From contig JADJQS010000001.1 in the NCBI GenBank assembly GCA_016712635.1, positions 346,001 to 410,000 on the forward strand: a stretch of 64,000 bases of DNA, read 5' to 3'. This DNA comes from Gammaproteobacteria bacterium. GTDB lineage: Bacteria; Pseudomonadota; Gammaproteobacteria; SZUA-140. A program made the position numbers and the translations under genes. The stretch's first letter is position 1. Every line of letters begins with the position of its first letter. The notes below the pieces were generated by a model that searched no databases, was not told the origin of the DNA, and worked only from the letters and a program-made list of their open reading frames with translations. Shown here piece by piece: positions 1-11,402 of the stretch.

Positions 1-137
1 CGCCAGGAGGCGAACAGCAGGGCGGCGCACACGACCGCGAGCGGATAGAAGTCGAACGGGGCGAACGCGAGCGGCAGCGCCGCGCCGGCGGCCAGGGCCA
101 GCACGCTACCCCGCCAGCGGGACGACGCCAGGGTCAT
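1..137 (-). CDS. lnt: Apolipoprotein N-acyltransferase, N-terminal fragment cut by window edge
   Basis: Only the first 45 or so codons are inside the window; the gene runs off at base 1. The translation starts MTLASSRWRG and continues into a hydrophobic segment with the phrase ALPLAFAPFDFYPLA, typical of the first membrane helix of Lnt, which adds the third acyl chain to lipoproteins in the inner membrane. Its place right after corC fits the conserved order ybeZ-ybeY-corC-lnt. The catalytic nitrilase domain is outside the window, so the call rests on the N-terminus and context. Confidence 0.8.
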   Translation of the reverse strand, partial: MTLASSRWRGSVLALAAGAALPLAFAPFDFYPLAVVCAALLFASW

Positions 138-150
138 GGAGGGGCTGGGG

Positions 151-1041
151 TCAGCGCGGCTGCGCCGTGGCCGTGTCCGCCGCGGTCTCGCCGGCCTCGA
201 GATCGACCAGCGTCAACTGCAGCAGGTGGATCCTGCGACTGTCGGCGTGCAGCACCTTGAAACGGAACTGGTCGATGTCGCGCACCTCGCCGCGCCGGGG
301 CAGGCGGCCGAATTCGCGCATCACGAGCCCGCCGATGGTGTCGTATTCCTCATCGCTGAAATGGGTGTTGAAATACGCGTTGAAATCGCCGACCGGGGTG
401 AGCGCCTTCACGGTGTAGCGCTTCTCGCTGTGCTTCATGATGTAGAGGTTGTCGTCGATGTCGTGCTCGTCGACGATCTCGCCGACGATCTGCTCCAGCA
501 CGTCCTCGATGGTCACCAGGCCATCGATGCCGCCATACTCGTCCACCACCAGCGCGATGTGGTTGCGCATCGAGCGGAACTCCTTCAGCAGCATGTTCAG
601 CCGCTTGCTCTCCGGGATGAACACCGCCGGGCGCAGGATGTCGCGCACGTTGAACTCGTCTTCGCGCTCGCCGATCAGGTAGGGCAGCAGGTCCTTCGCC
701 AGCAGGATGCCGACGACCTCGTCCTTGCTCTCGCCGATGACCGGGAAGCGCGAGTGGGCCGACTCGGTGATGATCGGCAGGATCTGCTGGAGGGTGGCGT
801 CGCGCTCGACCACCACCATCTGCGCACGCGGGATCATGATGTCGCGCACGCGCATCTCGGAGACCTGCAGCACCCCCTCGATCATCGCCAGCGCGTCAAT
901 GTCCAGCAACCCGCGCTGCTGCGCGTCGCGCAGCATCTCGATCAGATCCTCCAGGCTGTGCGGCTCCCCGGTGAGCGCCTTGCTGAGCTTCGCCAGCCAG
1001 GAGCGGGGCGCCGCCTCGGAACCCGTATCCACTTCGCTCAT
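151..1041 (-). CDS. corC: CorC/HlyC-family CBS-domain protein (YbeX)
   Basis: 296 aa. A short N-terminal region (SLEDLIEMLRDAQQRGLLD) is followed by two CBS motifs (about residues 70-190, including RDIMIPRAQMVVV and the VDEYGGIDGLVTIEDVLEQIVGEI phrase region) and a C-terminal transporter-associated CorC_HlyC domain. It has no membrane helices, as expected for the E. coli YbeX/CorC subgroup, linked to Mg/Co homeostasis and to ribosome maturation with YbeY and YbeZ. The ATG at 1041 overlaps the ybeY stop codon (ATGA), so translation is probably coupled. An earlier in-frame start would lie inside ybeY and is not favoured. Confidence 0.93.
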   Translation of the reverse strand: MSEVDTGSEAAPRSWLAKLSKALTGEPHSLEDLIEMLRDAQQRGLLDIDALAMIEGVLQVSEMRVRDIMIPRAQMVVVERDATLQQILPIITESAHSRFPVIGESKDEVVGILLAKDLLPYLIGEREDEFNVRDILRPAVFIPESKRLNMLLKEFRSMRNHIALVVDEYGGIDGLVTIEDVLEQIVGEIVDEHDIDDNLYIMKHSEKRYTVKALTPVGDFNAYFNTHFSDEEYDTIGGLVMREFGRLPRRGEVRDIDQFRFKVLHADSRRIHLLQLTLVDLEAGETAADTATAQPR

Positions 1042-1556
1042 TGTTCTCTGCCTGCTCCAGTGTGAATTGAGGTGCGGCGGCGGGCGGGCGCCGGCGGGCG
1101 CTCCGATGCATAGGGATCGGGATAGCCCAGCGTCGCCAGTATCTTCGTTTCCAGTCCTTCCATGCGCGCCGCCTCGCGCGCGTCCTCGTGGTCGTGGCCG
1201 AGCAGATGCAGCACGCCGTGCACGACGAGATGCGCCCAGTGCGCGCGCGGCGCCTTGCCCTGCGCGGCCGCCTCGCGCTGCACCACCGGGGCGCACAGCA
1301 CGATGTCCCCGAGCAGCGGCGGCCGCATGCGGCCCGGATGTTCGAACGGGAAGGACAGCACGTTGGTCGGCCCGGCGCGGCGCCGGTAGCGTTCGTTCAG
1401 CGCGCGCCCCTCGTCCTCCGCGACGATGCGCACCGCGAGCTGCGCCCCGCGCCTGCGTCCGGCGAGCGCCGCCCGCACCCAGGATTCGATGCTGCGCCGC
1501 GCCGGCAGGCCGGCCGCGGAACCGGTCGCGTACTGCACATCCAGTTCGAGCGCCAT
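1038..1556 (-). CDS. ybeY: Endoribonuclease YbeY
   Basis: 172 aa from the chosen ATG. The metal-binding signature [11 protein letters not shown] is at residues 113-123 (His113, His117, His123), which defines the YbeY/UPF0054 single-strand RNase used in 16S rRNA 3' maturation and ribosome quality control. The upstream phrase TNVLSFPFE is also diagnostic. An in-frame start at 1583 would overlap ybeZ by 11 nt; the ATG at 1556 lies 16 nt after the ybeZ stop with a GGCGGGGA stretch in front and gives the usual N-terminus. It is the middle gene of the miaB-ybeZ-ybeY-corC-lnt run. Confidence 0.95.
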   Translation of the reverse strand: MALELDVQYATGSAAGLPARRSIESWVRAALAGRRRGAQLAVRIVAEDEGRALNERYRRRAGPTNVLSFPFEHPGRMRPPLLGDIVLCAPVVQREAAAQGKAPRAHWAHLVVHGVLHLLGHDHEDAREAARMEGLETKILATLGYPDPYASERPPAPARRRTSIHTGAGREQ

Positions 1557-1572
1557 GGGTTCCCCGCCGGAC

Positions 1573-2598
1573 CTAGCCGCCATCCTGCCTGCCCTCGGCC
1601 CTGTCGTAGGCCGCGACGATGCTCTGCACCAGGGGATGGCGCACCACGTCGCGCGCCAGGAAAAACACGAAACTGATACCTTCGACGTCCTTCAGGATCT
1701 CGACCGCGTGGCGCAGGCCCGAGGCGCGGTCGCGCGGCAGGTCGATCTGGGTGACGTCTCCGGTCACCACCACGGTGGATCCGAAACCGATGCGCGTCAG
1801 GAACATCTTCATCTGCTCGGTGGTGGTGTTCTGGGCCTCGTCGAGGATGATGAAGGATTCGTTCAGCGTGCGCCCGCGCATGAAGGCGAGCGGCGCCACC
1901 TCGATCACATTGCGCTCGATCAGCTTGGAGACGCGCTCGAAACCGAGCATCTCATAGAGGGCGTCGTACAGCGGCCGCAGGTAGGGATCGATCTTCTGCG
2001 CCATGTCGCCGGGCAGGAAGCCGAGGCGCTCGCCCGCCTCCACCGCCGGACGCACCAGCAGGATGCGGCGCACCTCCTCGCGCTCGAGCGCCGCGACGGC
2101 GCAGGCGACGGCCAGATACGTCTTGCCCGTTCCCGCCGGACCGATGCCGAAGTTGATGTCGAAGCTGCGTATGTTCTCCACGTAGCGGCGCTGGTTCACC
2201 CCGCGCGGGGTGATGTAGGCGTGCCGCGTGGTGATGTCCTGCGGCTGCGCCGCGGGTTCCCCCGCCGCCGCCTCGGAGTCCGCCGACTGCAGCAGCAGAT
2301 GCACGCGCGCGGGCGTCAGCGGCGGCGTCTTCGCGGTCTCGTCATAGAGCTGTTTCAGCAGGCGGCGCGCGGCCTGCGCGGGCGCCGCGGGGCCGCTGAT
2401 GCGGAACATATTGCCGCGGTTGCTGATCTCCACGCCGAGTCCGCGCTCGACCTGCTTGATGTGCTCGTCGAGCTGGCCGCACAGATTGGCCAGGCGCTGG
2501 TTGTCGACGGGCTCCAGCACCAGGTCATTGGCCTGGGCGTGTACGCTCACGGGGCCGGTCGCGGGAGCAGGGTCCATCTCTGGAAGTCGTCGCGCCAT
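1573..2598 (-). CDS. ybeZ: PhoH-like ATPase YbeZ
   Basis: 341 aa. The N-terminal third resembles a KH-like RNA-binding region. The PhoH ATPase domain follows with Walker [14 protein letters not shown] and Walker [13 protein letters not shown], then [16 protein letters not shown]. This is the PhoH family partner of YbeY in rRNA processing; the E. coli orthologue is YbeZ. The start codon follows the miaB stop directly (TGA then ATG without a gap), which suggests translational coupling. Length and gene order are normal for gammaproteobacteria. Confidence 0.95.
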   Translation of the reverse strand: MARRLPEMDPAPATGPVSVHAQANDLVLEPVDNQRLANLCGQLDEHIKQVERGLGVEISNRGNMFRISGPAAPAQAARRLLKQLYDETAKTPPLTPARVHLLLQSADSEAAAGEPAAQPQDITTRHAYITPRGVNQRRYVENIRSFDINFGIGPAGTGKTYLAVACAVAALEREEVRRILLVRPAVEAGERLGFLPGDMAQKIDPYLRPLYDALYEMLGFERVSKLIERNVIEVAPLAFMRGRTLNESFIILDEAQNTTTEQMKMFLTRIGFGSTVVVTGDVTQIDLPRDRASGLRHAVEILKDVEGISFVFFLARDVVRHPLVQSIVAAYDRAEGRQDGG

Positions 2599-3972
2599 TC
2601 AGATCCAGTTGGCCGCGGCCCGGCCCTTCGCCGCGGCGGGAAGCGGCGCCGCGAGTTCGCCGCGCAGGGAGCTGCCGGCGTCTGCGCTGATCAGGACGTC
2701 GGTCATGCCGCCGATCAGTTGCTCCGGCCCGGTGAAGTTGACCGTATTGTTGTTCGAGGTCTTGCCGGACAGCTGCGACCCGGAGCGGCGCGACCGGCCT
2801 TCGACCAGCACGCGCTGCACGCTTCCGACCATCGCCGCGCGGTAACCGGCGGACAGCCCGTTGATCCTGTCCTGCAGGCGCCGCAGGCGCTCCTGCTTCA
2901 CGGCGGGCGGCACGTCGTCGGCACAGGCGGCCGCCGGGGTGCCCGGGCGCGGACTATATATAAAACTGTAGGAATGATCGAATCGCACCGCCTCGATCAG
3001 GTCCAGCGTGGCCTCGAAGTCGGCGTCGGTCTCGCCCGGGAAGCCGACGATGAAATCCGAGGAGATGCTGATGTCCGGGCGCACGGCGCGCAGGCGGCGC
3101 ACGATGGACCGGTACTCGAGCGCGGTGTGTCCCCGCTTCATCAGGGCGAGGACGCGGTCCGATCCGCTCTGTACCGGCAGGTGCACATGATCCGCCAGCT
3201 TGGGCACCTCGGCGTAGGCCTGGATCAGGCTGGCGTTGAACTCGAGCGGGTGCGAGGTGGTGAAACGGATGCGTTCAATGCCCTCGATCGCCGCAACGTA
3301 GTGGATCAGCAGGGCCAGGTCGGCCTCGGCGCCGCCATCCATTGCACCGCGGTAGGCATTGACGTTCTGTCCGAGGAGGGTCACCTCGCGTGCGCCGCGC
3401 GCGGCGTGCAGGGCGACCTCGGCTAGTACGCCATCGAAGGGGCGGCTCACCTCCTCCCCGCGGGTGTAGGGCACGACGCAGAAGCTGCAGTACTTGCTGC
3501 AGCCCTCCATGATGGAGACGAAGACGCTCGGACCGGACACGGACGGCGCCGGCAGGCGGTCGAATTTCTCGATCTCCGGGAAGGAGATGTCGACGACCGG
3601 GGCGGCGGTCCGGGCGCGCGCCGCATCGAGTAGCTGCGGGAGCCGGTGCAGGGTCTGGGGTCCAAAGACCAGATCGACGTAGGGAGACCTCTGATGGATC
3701 GCGGCGCCCTCCTGGCTGGCGACGCACCCGCCCACGCCGAGGATCCGGCCGGGTCTCCCGCCTTTCCATTCCCGCCAGCGGCCCAGCTCGGAAAACACCT
3801 TCTCCTGGGCCTTGTCGCGCACGGAGCAGGTGTTCAACAGGAGGACATCCGCCTCTTCGGGGCGGGAGGTGAGTTCCAGTCCGTGAGACTCCGCCAGCAT
3901 GTCAGCCATGCGGGCGGAATCATATTCGTTCATCTGACAGCCGAAGGTCTTGATGTATAACTTGCGTCCCAT
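2599..3972 (-). CDS. miaB: tRNA-2-methylthio-N6-dimethylallyladenosine synthase MiaB
   Basis: 457 aa radical-SAM methylthiotransferase that adds the 2-methylthio group to i6A37 of tRNA. The N-terminal UPF0004 domain carries the auxiliary cluster cysteines Cys12 ([11 protein letters not shown]), Cys49 and Cys83. The radical SAM motif is GCSKYCSFC at residues 157-165 (Cys158, Cys162, Cys165). A TRAM domain with [18 protein letters not shown] is near the C-terminus. It is the first gene of the ybeZ-ybeY-corC-lnt run. An Ile codon ATA next to TAT gives a TATATA stretch near 2955, unusual for such a GC-rich gene. Confidence 0.96.
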   Translation of the reverse strand: MGRKLYIKTFGCQMNEYDSARMADMLAESHGLELTSRPEEADVLLLNTCSVRDKAQEKVFSELGRWREWKGGRPGRILGVGGCVASQEGAAIHQRSPYVDLVFGPQTLHRLPQLLDAARARTAAPVVDISFPEIEKFDRLPAPSVSGPSVFVSIMEGCSKYCSFCVVPYTRGEEVSRPFDGVLAEVALHAARGAREVTLLGQNVNAYRGAMDGGAEADLALLIHYVAAIEGIERIRFTTSHPLEFNASLIQAYAEVPKLADHVHLPVQSGSDRVLALMKRGHTALEYRSIVRRLRAVRPDISISSDFIVGFPGETDADFEATLDLIEAVRFDHSYSFIYSPRPGTPAAACADDVPPAVKQERLRRLQDRINGLSAGYRAAMVGSVQRVLVEGRSRRSGSQLSGKTSNNNTVNFTGPEQLIGGMTDVLISADAGSSLRGELAAPLPAAAKGRAAANWI

Positions 3973-4050
3973 ACCCCAATTAAAGTACTTGCCGACGGAC
4001 TTCTTAAACTACTACGTTGGCGGCGTCTTTCCACTGAACGAATGTGACAA

Positions 4051-4068
4051 CGGGGGCGGACTCCCCCG
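4051..4068 (-). terminator. GC-rich hairpin after amtB, possible terminator
   Basis: Perfect 6-bp arms (CGGGGG at 4051-4056 and CCCCCG at 4063-4068) enclose a 6-nt loop, just past the amtB stop and before miaB. There is no clear U-tract, so it may be a weak terminator or only a structured spacer. Confidence 0.35.
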
Positions 4069-4083
4069 AGAATAACGCCTAAG

Positions 4084-5279
4084 CTATTCATTATAGGGAG
4101 ATTCCGACTTTATCTTGTGGATGCTGAGATCCGCCCCCTGATACTCCTCCTCGGCGCCCAGCCGGATGCCGACCACGGCCTTCATTCCCCCATAGACCAC
4201 GGCGCCGCCGATCAGGGCGATCGCGATGCCGAGGCCGGTCCCGATCAGCTGCGAGGACAGCGCGACCCCGCCCAGGCCGCCGAGCGCCGCCTGCCCGAAG
4301 ATCCCGGCCGCGATACCGCCCCAGGCCCCGCACAGACCGTGCAGCGGCCACACCCCGAGGACATCGTCGATGCGCCAGCGGTTCTGCGTCAGGGTGAAGG
4401 TCCACACGAACAACACCCCCGCGATGACGCCGGTCACCAGCGCCCCGACCGGGTGCATCACGTCCGAACCGGCGCACACCGCCACGAGGCCCGCGAGCGG
4501 GCCGTTATGGACGAAGCCGGGGTCGTTCCTGCCCATGACGAGCGCCGCCAGCACGCCGCCGACCATCGCCATCAGCGAGTTCAGCGCGACCAGTCCGCTG
4601 ACCGCCTGCACGCTCTGCGCGGACATGACATTGAACCCGAACCAGCCCACCGTGAGCACCCACGCGCCCAGCGCCAGGAACGGGATGCTGGACGGCGGAT
4701 GCGCGCTCACGCTGCCGTCCTTGCCGTAACGCCCGCGCCGCGCGCCCAGCATCAGCACGGCGGCGAGAGCGAGCCAGCCGCCCATGGCGTGCACCACCAC
4801 CGACCCGGCGAAGTCATGGAATCTGGCGCCGAACTGCGACTCCAGCCAGTCCTGGATCCCGAACAGCCCGTTCCAGCTGATCCCTTCGAACAGCGGATAT
4901 ATAAGAGCCACGAGCAGGAAGCTGGCGGCAAGCTGCGGATAGAAGCGGGCGCGCTCGGCGATGCCGCCCGAGATGATCGCGGGGATCGCCGCGGCGAAGG
5001 TCAGCAGGAAGAAAACTTCACCAGTTCATACCCGTTTTTCTCGGTCAGGGCACTCGCGCCCTGCATGAAATCGATGCCGTAGGCGATGCCGTATCCGATG
5101 AAAAAATAGGCGATGGTGGAGATGGAAAAATCGCTGATGATCTTCACCAGGGCGTTGACCTGGTTCTTGCGCCGCACCGTCCCGACCTCCAGGAACGCGA
5201 ATCCGGCGTGCATCGCGAGCACCATGACGGCGCCCATCAACAGAAACAGGACATCACTGCCGGTCTGCAGGCTCTCCAT
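4084..5279 (-). pseudogene. amtB: Ammonium transporter Amt, single frameshift
   Basis: The reading frame is split. The 5' part (5279 down to 5001) encodes MESLQTGSDVLFLLMGAVMV through YELVKFSSC; the 3' part continues the transporter to the stop at 4084. Adding one base to the T4 run (AAAA at 5012-5015 on the plus strand) restores KFFFLLTFAAAIPAIISGG, the expected Amt sequence, and the total length (1196 nt) is one short of a multiple of three. With that repair it is about 398 aa with around 11 helices and the two pore histidines, in VVVHAMGGW and WPLHGLCGAWGG. There is no signal peptide and no glnK beside it. It either is a genuine one-base pseudogene or, more likely, carries a homopolymer error. 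The RBS GGAGA is 5 nt before the ATG. Confidence 0.9.
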
Positions 5280-5324
5280 CGTTCTCTCCTTTTTATATAT
5301 GCTGCATCAAAATGGTGAGTTTTC

Positions 5325-5341
5325 AGCAAGAACCGCACCAG
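5325..5341 (-). promoter_or_regulatory. Sigma-54 (-24/-12) promoter of amtB
   Basis: On the minus strand the sequence reads CTGGTGCGGTTCTTGCT. It has the invariant GG and GC exactly 10 nt apart and TTGCT at -12, with two mismatches in the TGGCACG half. Transcription would start near 5314, giving a leader of about 35 nt to the amtB ATG. NtrC/RpoN control of amt genes is established, so the site fits its gene. No enhancer site was identified. Confidence 0.7.
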
Positions 5342-5669
5342 AACAGAAAACCATATAAGATACATATGCATAATGATTTTTTCGGCCGATAATGCGGGCC
5401 AAATGCGCACCATATTAGTGAATATGTCTTCAGACAGGCACTTTAATGGTGCCAAATATCGAGGCATCGGATCGGCATGCCCCATAACGCCCGGCAGGCG
5501 CGCGAAGCGGCAATGCATGCCAGGATCCCGGACCCGCACCGGATACATCCGCATGCAGAGCAGGCGCCCGACCCGCCCCTGATTCGCGAATGCAATCAGA
5601 ATGATGGATTTCAGTTCGGACAACCGCACCGCTATAATGCCGGCATCGTCAACCGAAGGAAGCGCACTG
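5342..5669. other. Intergenic region between amtB and the porin gene
   Basis: About 330 bp without a convincing gene. The first 120 bp is AT-rich and probably holds amtB upstream control. The rest contains several GCATGC-type words but no clear dyad. The porin RBS (GAAGGA) is at its right end. Confidence 0.5.
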
Positions 5670-6749
5670 ATGAATGCACACCCTGCGAAAATCACCATCC
5701 CGGCCCTCGTTGCGGGCGCGGCGCTTGCCGTCTCGCCGTTCGCCGGCGCCGCCGTCCCGCTGGCCGGCCAGGCGCTCGAGGCCTATGGCAAGATCGACGT
5801 GTCACTCGATCTCAGCGACACCGACGCCCCCGGCGATTCCAGCAACCTGAGCCTGTCGAGCAATGAATCCGCGCTGGGCCTGAAAGGCCGGCACGACATC
5901 AATCCCGGGCTTTCACTGGTCTGGCAGCTGGAGCAGGAATACCGCACCGACGAGGGCGGCGGCGAATTCGCCACCCGCAACACGTTCGCCGGCTTCCAGG
6001 GGAACAACTTCGGCACCGTCCTGTTCGGCTATCACGACACGCCGTTCAAGAGCGTCGGCACGCGCTGGGGCGTGCTCGGCAATACGGTCGGCGAGCGCCG
6101 CTCCATACTCGGTGCGAGCGCCGTCGACGGCGACGTGATGAACCAGCGCGCCCGCAATGCCCTGCTGTACATGAACACCTTCCAGGCGCTGGAAGTCCAG
6201 GCCATGTACGCGACCGACGCGCAGGACGGCACCGGCGACAATGTCGACGACAATGACAACGACATGTTCAGCGCCGCCGCCTGGTACACCCTCGGGCTGC
6301 TCAGGCTATCGTTCGGCTACGAGGACTGGTCCAACCTGCAGGGCGGCGGCAACGTCGACGGTATCCGTCTCGCGGCGAGCCACCAGGTCACCCGCGACGG
6401 CCAGGTCGGGCTGATCTTCGAGACCATCAGCGCGGACGACATGCCCGACCTCGACCGCAACGTGGTCGGCGTCAACGGCAGCTACCGCATGGGCGCCTAC
6501 ACCTACGAGGCGCAGGTGCTGATCGCCGACAGCCATGACGGCCAGGGCGACTCCGGCGCGCTCAAGATCGGACTCGGTGTCACGCGCCAGCTCGATGAGC
6601 AGACGCAGCTCTATGCCGCCTTCGGCATGACCGACAACGAGGAAAACGCCCAGTACCGCGCCGTCGACGGCGGACATGGCGACGAGGTCGCCACCGTCCC
6701 GGGCGGCACGCCGAACGCGATATCCGCCGGTTTCAGCTTCGCGTTCTGA
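5670..6749 (+). CDS. Outer membrane porin, Gram-negative porin family
   Basis: 359 aa from the chosen ATG. A signal peptide (KITIPALVAGAALAVSPFAGA) precedes a mature chain starting around VPLAGQALEAYGKIDVSLDL. This is followed by alternating beta strands with phrases typical of the general porin (Porin_4, OmpC-like) family: SSNESALGLKGRHDINPGLSL, TRNTFAGFQGN.GTVLFGYHDTPFK. The protein ends in a C-terminal aromatic (SAGFSFAF), the BAM recognition signal. Upstream in-frame starts exist, but the ATG at 5670 follows a GAAGGA RBS and begins the signal peptide directly. It stands alone; substrate unknown. Acidic Asp-rich loops (DGTGDNVDDNDNDM) may bind cations. Confidence 0.88.
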   Translation: MNAHPAKITIPALVAGAALAVSPFAGAAVPLAGQALEAYGKIDVSLDLSDTDAPGDSSNLSLSSNESALGLKGRHDINPGLSLVWQLEQEYRTDEGGGEFATRNTFAGFQGNNFGTVLFGYHDTPFKSVGTRWGVLGNTVGERRSILGASAVDGDVMNQRARNALLYMNTFQALEVQAMYATDAQDGTGDNVDDNDNDMFSAAAWYTLGLLRLSFGYEDWSNLQGGGNVDGIRLAASHQVTRDGQVGLIFETISADDMPDLDRNVVGVNGSYRMGAYTYEAQVLIADSHDGQGDSGALKIGLGVTRQLDEQTQLYAAFGMTDNEENAQYRAVDGGHGDEVATVPGGTPNAISAGFSFAF

Positions 6750-6848
6750 CTTCCGGTCGTTTCTTCAATCTGAAGGCCAGGGGCGTGAACCGCCCCCGGC
6801 CTTCAGCCGAGTCTGCCCCGGGGCAGACATGCCCGGGACGGAGTTTCC

Positions 6849-7725
6849 ATGCAGGAACCGGATCAGTTATTTGCCCGCATCGAACGCCTGGTCGAGCGAC
6901 TCGATGCGCTGTATACGCCCCGATCCGCGACCATCGACTGGGAGAAATCCATCGCGTGCCTGTGGCGCCATCGACATGGACGCGGCGATCTCGAAGCCGT
7001 CCGGCATCCCCACCGTATCCGCCTTGCCGACCTGCACAAAATCGACGAACAGAAAAACGAGATCGATCGCAACACGCGCCAGTTCCTCGCGGGCCTGCCG
7101 GCCAACAACGCGCTGCTGTGGGGCTCGCGCGGCACCGGGAAAGTCATCGCTCATCAATACACTGCTGACTGAATATGCGGCGCGCGGGCTGCGCGTGATC
7201 GAGGTAGAGCCGCGCCATCTTGCGGATCTGCCTGATATCGTAAACCTTGTTCACGACCGCCCAGAGCGCTTCATCCTGTTTTGCGACGACCTGTCGTTCG
7301 AGGCGGACGACCCGAGTTACAAGGCGCTGAAGGCGGTGCTCGACGGCTCGCTGGCCGGGACGGCGGACAACGTGCTGGTCTACGCGACCTCGAACCGCCG
7401 CCACCTGCTGCCCGAGTACATGGACGAGAACGAACAGGCGCGCCTGCTCGGCGGTGAGATCCATCACGGCGAGGCGATGGAGGAGAAGATTTCACTGTCG
7501 GAACGCTTCGGCCTGTGGCTGTCGTTCTACCCGTTCAGCCAGGACCACTATCTCGACATCTGTTTCAGCTGGCTGCGGGGATTGGGCGCTCCATTGGACG
7601 AGGCCGAGGACATCCGCCGCGAGGCACTGCGCTACGCGCTGGCGCGCGGTTCGCGCAGCGGCCGCGTCGCCTGGCAGTTCGCACGCGACCGGGCGGGGAA
7701 GGCTGGACTGAGTGCCGAGGACTGA
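6849..7725 (+). pseudogene. DUF815-family AAA ATPase, single frameshift in Walker A
   Basis: The frame breaks inside the P-loop. The first part, from ATG 6849 (RBS GGAG), encodes MQEPDQLFARIERLVERLDAL through NNALLWGSRGTGK; one surplus base in GGGAAA (7137-7142) shifts the frame, and the second part continues SSLINTLLTEYAARGLRVIEVE, with Walker B RFILFCDDLSFE, to 7725. The span of 877 nt is one more than a multiple of three. Repaired, it is about 291 aa, the normal size of the DUF815 (YcaC-type) ATPases, whose role is unknown. The second half is well preserved with arginines in TSNRRHLLPEYM. A sequencing error is more likely than decay. It stands alone between the porin and the B12 riboswitch. 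Confidence 0.85.
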
Positions 7726-7875
7726 GTAAATACCAAAACATCCAGTCAAGGCAGACACGGCTTTTTCCTTTCACGCTGTCCTCGGCCCTGTGTTTTAACC
7801 CCGCCACACCCCTCGCCGCTACTCCCCTCAAACCGTTTGCCCTTGCACGGCTTCTCTTGTATCTTTGGGGCTCGT

Positions 7876-8073
7876 TCAGGTGTCCCGACGGCAAATCGCA
7901 CTAGGGATGAAACGGGAAATCGGTGAGTCCGGACCAACGCGTCCACGACAATCCCGATGCTGCCCCCGCAACGGTAAGCAAGACAAGGGCTGACATCAGG
8001 CCACTGTGCGCAAGCACGGGAAGGCGTCAGTCCAGGATCGGAAGATCCGCTTGCGAGCCCGGAGACCGGCCCG
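7876..8073 (+). promoter_or_regulatory. Cobalamin riboswitch upstream of btuB
   Basis: The conserved pieces of the AdoCbl/cobalamin aptamer occur in order: AGGTGTCCC at the 5' end, GATGAAACGGGAA, the GCTGCCCCCGCAACGGTAA core (7962-7980), GCCACTG and CGGGAAGGCG, and the B12 box AGCCCGGAGACCGGCC at 8056-8072. It lies 130 bp before btuB. B12 binding is expected to repress btuB expression, probably at translation, because no U-tract terminator is visible. Confidence 0.95.
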
Positions 8074-8203
8074 AACGAAGCGATGCAGTGTCGCGGCGGG
8101 CGGCATGGTCAGGTCTCCATACTCCTGCCCGTAGTTCCGCCACGCACTGCCGGTCGACAACAAAAATCCGCGCGCGGGTGTGCGCGAACACCGGGAGTGT
8201 CAC

Positions 8204-9999
<1,796 letters not shown>

Positions 10000-10003
<4 letters not shown>

Positions 10004-10713
10004 TGGATCGCGGCGGCGTTCCCGGGTTTGCCATCGCGGCCTCGCTCGCGCTGCACGCGGGCGTATTCGCGCTCGCCTGGCAACCGCCGTCACCGTTCCG
10101 GCCTGCGCAGCCGGCGCCGATCCAGGTCACCCTGCTCGCGCCGGCGCCAGTCGCGGCGCCTGCGAAAACCGCCGCCCTCACTGCCCCACTTCCGGAACAG
10201 GGAAATTCTGCATCCGGTTCCGAATCCACAGCAATGAATCCCGCGATGGATCCGGCCCAGCCAACGAAAGGCCAGTCCAGGGTTCCTGAGGCCGCAACAG
10301 AGACACAGGAGAAGAGCCTGGCGGACGCCTCATCCGGCCCCGAGTCATTCGAGACGGCATCGGCGGAGAGCACTCCGCACGCCGCACCGGATTCCATGTC
10401 TACCTCCGCTCACTACACCAGCGGGCAGGTGATGGACTCGCTGAAGGAGGCCTTCACCGTCCACTTCTATTATCCGATGCTCGCGCGGCGCAAGGGCTGG
10501 GAGGGCGAGGTCACCCTCGCCCTGCGCGTGGAGACGGACGGACGCCTGACCGGCATCCACATCGTCGGCAGCTCCGGCCACAGGGTGCTGGACAACGCCG
10601 CGATCGACAGCCTGTCACGCGCACGCGCTCTGCAGCTCCCCGGCGGCGCATTGGACGGCAGCGTGGACATGCTGCTGCCGGTTCACTACCGCCTGCTCGA
10701 CGTCCGGGTCTGA
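10000..10713 (+). CDS. tonB: TonB-family energy transducer
   Basis: 237 aa. The N-terminal anchor helix (GFAIAASLALHAGVFALAW) is followed by a Pro/Ala-rich periplasmic linker (about residues 30-140) and a TonB C-terminal domain with YPMLARRKGWEGEVTLALRV and SSGHRVLDNAAIDSLSRAR. The ATG overlaps the btuB stop (ATGA), so it is translated with the receptor and probably energises it specifically. No exbB or exbD is in the window. It uses the alternate ATG three bases later equally well. Confidence 0.92.
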
Positions 10714-10794
10714 ACTTTCCGCATCCGCCCCGGCGTATCGGAGCGGCGCGGCGAATGGTTACAATAGATCACCGTTCATGAAGGACAAGGCGCC

Positions 10795-11358
10795 ATGGGA
10801 CATCGTCTCTCCAGAATTTTTACCCGCAAGGGCGACAAGGGCACGACCGGCCTCGGCGATGGCACGCAGGTCGGCAAGGACCATCCCCGCATCGAGGCCA
10901 TCGGCGACATCGACGAACTGAACAGCATGATCGGCCTGCTGCTCAACAGCCAGGAGATGCCGAAGGACCTGCACCACAGCCTGACCGAGATCCAGCAGAC
11001 ACTGTTCGACATCGGCGGTGAACTCAGCCTGCCCGGCACCAGCGCCTTCAAGGCGAAGCCGGTCACCGGCCTGGAGAAACAGCTCGAGATGTACAACGCG
11101 ACGCTGACGCCGCTGCGCGAGTTCATCCTGCCCGGCGGCAACGAGACCTCGGCGCGCTGCCACCTCGCGCGCGCGGTGTGCCGCCGCGCCGAGCGCCACG
11201 TCTATGCGCTCAGCCGCATCCAGCCGGTCAATGAACACATCCTCGCCTACCTGAACCGCCTGTCGGACCTGCTGTTCGTGATCTCGCGCGTGCTGACCCG
11301 GCTCGGCAACGGCCGCGAGACCTACTGGCGTTCGCCGCGCATCAAATCCGATTCGTGA
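10795..11358 (+). CDS. pduO: Cob(I)alamin adenosyltransferase, PduO type
   Basis: 187 aa. The signature N-terminus RIFTRKGDKGTTGLGDGTQVGKDHPRIEAIGDIDELN has the ATP-binding segment of PduO/MMAB enzymes, and the helix RCHLARAVCRRAERHVYAL and the NRLSDLLFVISR motif follow. It transfers the adenosyl group of ATP to cob(I)alamin. It comes 80 bp after the TonB gene and is likely in the riboswitch-controlled transcript, so imported B12 would be converted to the coenzyme form. Confidence 0.94.
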   Translation: MGHRLSRIFTRKGDKGTTGLGDGTQVGKDHPRIEAIGDIDELNSMIGLLLNSQEMPKDLHHSLTEIQQTLFDIGGELSLPGTSAFKAKPVTGLEKQLEMYNATLTPLREFILPGGNETSARCHLARAVCRRAERHVYALSRIQPVNEHILAYLNRLSDLLFVISRVLTRLGNGRETYWRSPRIKSDS

Positions 11359-11402
11359 GTCTGCCGGTGCGGCACGGCCATCCGCTGTCGCGTGCGGCGT
11401 AT

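Noticed and set aside
1426..3426. 666-codon plus-strand open frame
   Set aside because: It is antisense to ybeY, ybeZ and miaB, which are all clearly conserved; low stop density follows from high GC.
5439..5457. Candidate sigma-54 site further upstream of amtB (TTTGGCACC...)
   Set aside because: GG and GC are 12 nt apart, not 10; the site at 5325-5341 has correct spacing and distance to the start.
5237..5698. 153-codon minus-strand frame upstream of amtB
   Set aside because: Covers the amtB sigma-54 promoter and porin leader, with no recognisable protein or RBS.
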